64,000 nt of DNA, from contig JAJDAP010000116.1 in the NCBI GenBank assembly GCA_029261795.1, forward strand, positions 1 to 64,000, given 5' to 3'. Shown piece by piece: positions 62,808-64,000 of this stretch. The notes below the pieces were generated by a model that did no database searches, was not told where the DNA came from, and saw only the letters and a list, made by a program, of their open reading frames with translations. The stretch is from Deltaproteobacteria bacterium. Lineage in GTDB: Bacteria > Myxococcota_A > UBA9160 > UBA6930. A program made the position numbers and the translations under genes. Position 1 is the stretch's first letter, and each line of letters begins with the position of its first letter.

Positions 62808-64000
62808 CGTAGGCGCCTTGCAATGTGGCGTTCGCAGCATCGAGGAGCCGGTCGAGCCGGGCCAGGGTTCGCGGTCGGATTCGATTCACGGCGCGTAGCG
62901 CCCGTTCGGCGAGGAGCGCTGCGGCCGTATGCCAACGCAACGCTTCCGGTGAGGGCAAGCGTCCAGTCGTGCCGTAGCCCTCGAGAAAGGCATGCACGCC
63001 CGGTATCCCGCCGGGAAAGGGCCACTCCGCGATGTCCGCGGTGACGGCGGCCGCGATGAAGCTGGCGAGGTCGCAGACAGCCGGTCCTGATGCCACCTGG
63101 TCGAGGTCGATGATGGACACCCGCTGGCCATCCCACAGCACGTTCTTGGGGTGGAGGTCTCCGTGCAGGGAGACGTCGGCGGCCGCCTCGGTCGGTGCGT
63201 TCGCTGCGAGCTGGTCGCACAATCGGCTGGCCGCGGCGTGGAGGTCCGGTCGCGCTTGCGCGATCACGGCTGCGGCCGTTGTTAGCCGAGGGATTCCGTT
63301 CCGAGCGAAGGGCAGGGCCGTCGTCGGAGCTTTCAGCGCGTGGAACTCGGCGAGCGACGCACCGAGGCCTCGCATCGCGCGGAAGGCAACTTCTCCGCGG
63401 AGGCTGGAGAAGGGTGCGCCCGCCAGCGCCTCGAAGACCAACAGTCGATCGTCGGTGCGAGCGCTGAGCAGCCGAGGCAGCCGCAGTCCGGCCTCGGCGG
63501 CGAGAGGCTCCTGGAGGCTCGCCGCGCGCAGGGCGCTCTCCGTCTCCTCCGGGTTCGCGTAGAGTTTCGCGTAGGCCAGGATCTCGTTTGCGTCGCCGAG
63601 GCAACGCGCCGTAGCGGACTTCTCCGGGGCGTAGGCGACGAACTCCGGTCGGCACGACCGGCCCAGAGACTCCGCCAGTGCGCCCGTTCCATCGCGCAGT
63701 TCCGCCAGGCCGCCGAGCTTGCGGTCATTGGGAAAGCGCCAGTAGACCGTGTCGAGCCCGACGAGCTGACCCGACGGAGCAAGGCAAGGAATCTGACGGG
63801 CCCGGGCAGCCGCGTTGTCGTATTGCTGGGGCCCGTGCCCTCGGCTGAATGTTCGCATCGAAACGAGAACAGGCTCACCCGAGATCTTCCGCTCGGATCG
63901 ATAGAGCGTGCGGAGGCTGGTGCCGAAGCGGTACTTGGTGCGAACCCGGCGGAACCGGAGCGCGCTCCCGGATGGGTCTCCCGAAGTGGAGAGCAGGGCC
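62800..64000 (-). CDS. Phosphotransferase (APH/choline-kinase fold), 5' partial
   Basis: The frame is open past the ATG at 63858 to the window end. Upstream residues (RVRTKYRFGTSLRTLYRSER, then PVLVS before the Met) look coding, so the gene starts beyond 64000. The C-terminal part has the intact catalytic loop SLHGDLHPKNVLWDGQ and metal loop SIIDLDQVASGPAVCDLASF, so it is probably an active kinase, unlike the other two APH-fold proteins here. The substrate may be a sugar or a glycan headgroup. Confidence 0.88.
   Translation of the reverse strand, partial: ALLSTSGDPSGSALRFRRVRTKYRFGTSLRTLYRSERKISGEPVLVSMRTFSRGHGPQQYDNAAARARQIPCLAPSGQLVGLDTVYWRFPNDRKLGGLAELRDGTGALAESLGRSCRPEFVAYAPEKSATARCLGDANEILAYAKLYANPEETESALRAASLQEPLAAEAGLRLPRLLSARTDDRLLVFEALAGAPFSSLRGEVAFRAMRGLGASLAEFHALKAPTTALPFARNGIPRLTTAAAVIAQARPDLHAAASRLCDQLAANAPTEAAADVSLHGDLHPKNVLWDGQRVSIIDLDQVASGPAVCDLASFIAAAVTADIAEWPFPGGIPGVHAFLEGYGTTGRLPSPEALRWHTAAALLAERALRAVNRIRPRTLARLDRLLDAANATLQGAYDA

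Overview
The window looks like a chromosomal segment of a GC-rich, Gram-negative bacterium with a lipid-degrading, at least partly aerobic lifestyle. Evidence is an outer-membrane barrel, lipoproteins, nucleotide-sugar and 3,5-epimerase genes, an RHS toxin locus, two adjacent acyl-CoA dehydrogenases, a P450, a DUF35-thiolase pair and a deazaflavin-type reductase. A deltaproteobacterial relative in the broad sense (Myxococcota, Binatota or Desulfobacterota-like) fits best. That placement is inference from gene content only; there is no rRNA or other phylogenetic marker here.

Layout. 1-3.1 kb: the end of an RHS polymorphic toxin with its immunity candidate, then an orphan RHS tip with a second toxin domain (L,D-transpeptidase-like) and a membrane immunity candidate. 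A 106-bp direct repeat joins the two, and a decayed ATPase relic follows. 3.7-19 kb: catabolic genes for lipid, steroid or aromatic compounds (deazaflavin reductase, acyl-CoA dehydrogenases, amidohydrolase, P450, DUF35 protein, thiolase, GH2) with AraC, ArsR and GntR regulators, ending in relics of a crotonase and a LysR gene. 19.3-26.6 kb: single genes (DUF3179, sulfotransferase, alpha/beta hydrolase, ferritin-like, hemolysin III) and a selenoprotein of the GrdB-like reductase family, whose in-frame UGA is followed by a hairpin fitting a bacterial SECIS. 26.9-31.4 kb: a nucleotide-sugar and glycosyltransferase operon.

31.6-48.8 kb: the standout region, 15 co-directional genes. Thirteen of the 14 junctions can be read as 4-nt stop/start overlaps. 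They encode a 5-haem lipoprotein, a b-type membrane cytochrome, a 13-haem cytochrome, three exported proteins, an MMPL/RND transporter, two WD40 proteins flanking a CapK/PaaK-like adenylate-forming enzyme, an FGE-like protein, an O-methyltransferase, an SDR, a flippase-like membrane protein and an exported thioredoxin-fold protein. The set suggests synthesis and export of a modified small molecule or lipid coupled to a cell-envelope electron path. I do not recognise it as a described system.

49.2-55.3 kb: class II hybrid cluster protein (hcp) with a reductase of reversed domain order, then a LysR gene divergent from aconitase. 55.3-64 kb: a minus-strand operon with three APH-fold proteins (one fused to a nucleotidyltransferase-like domain, one lacking the usual catalytic Asp), a MurG-like glycosyltransferase, a deacetylase-like protein and an alginate-export-type porin. 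It is probably an envelope or exopolysaccharide operon and continues past the window end.

No tRNA, rRNA, CRISPR array or intact insertion sequence was found.
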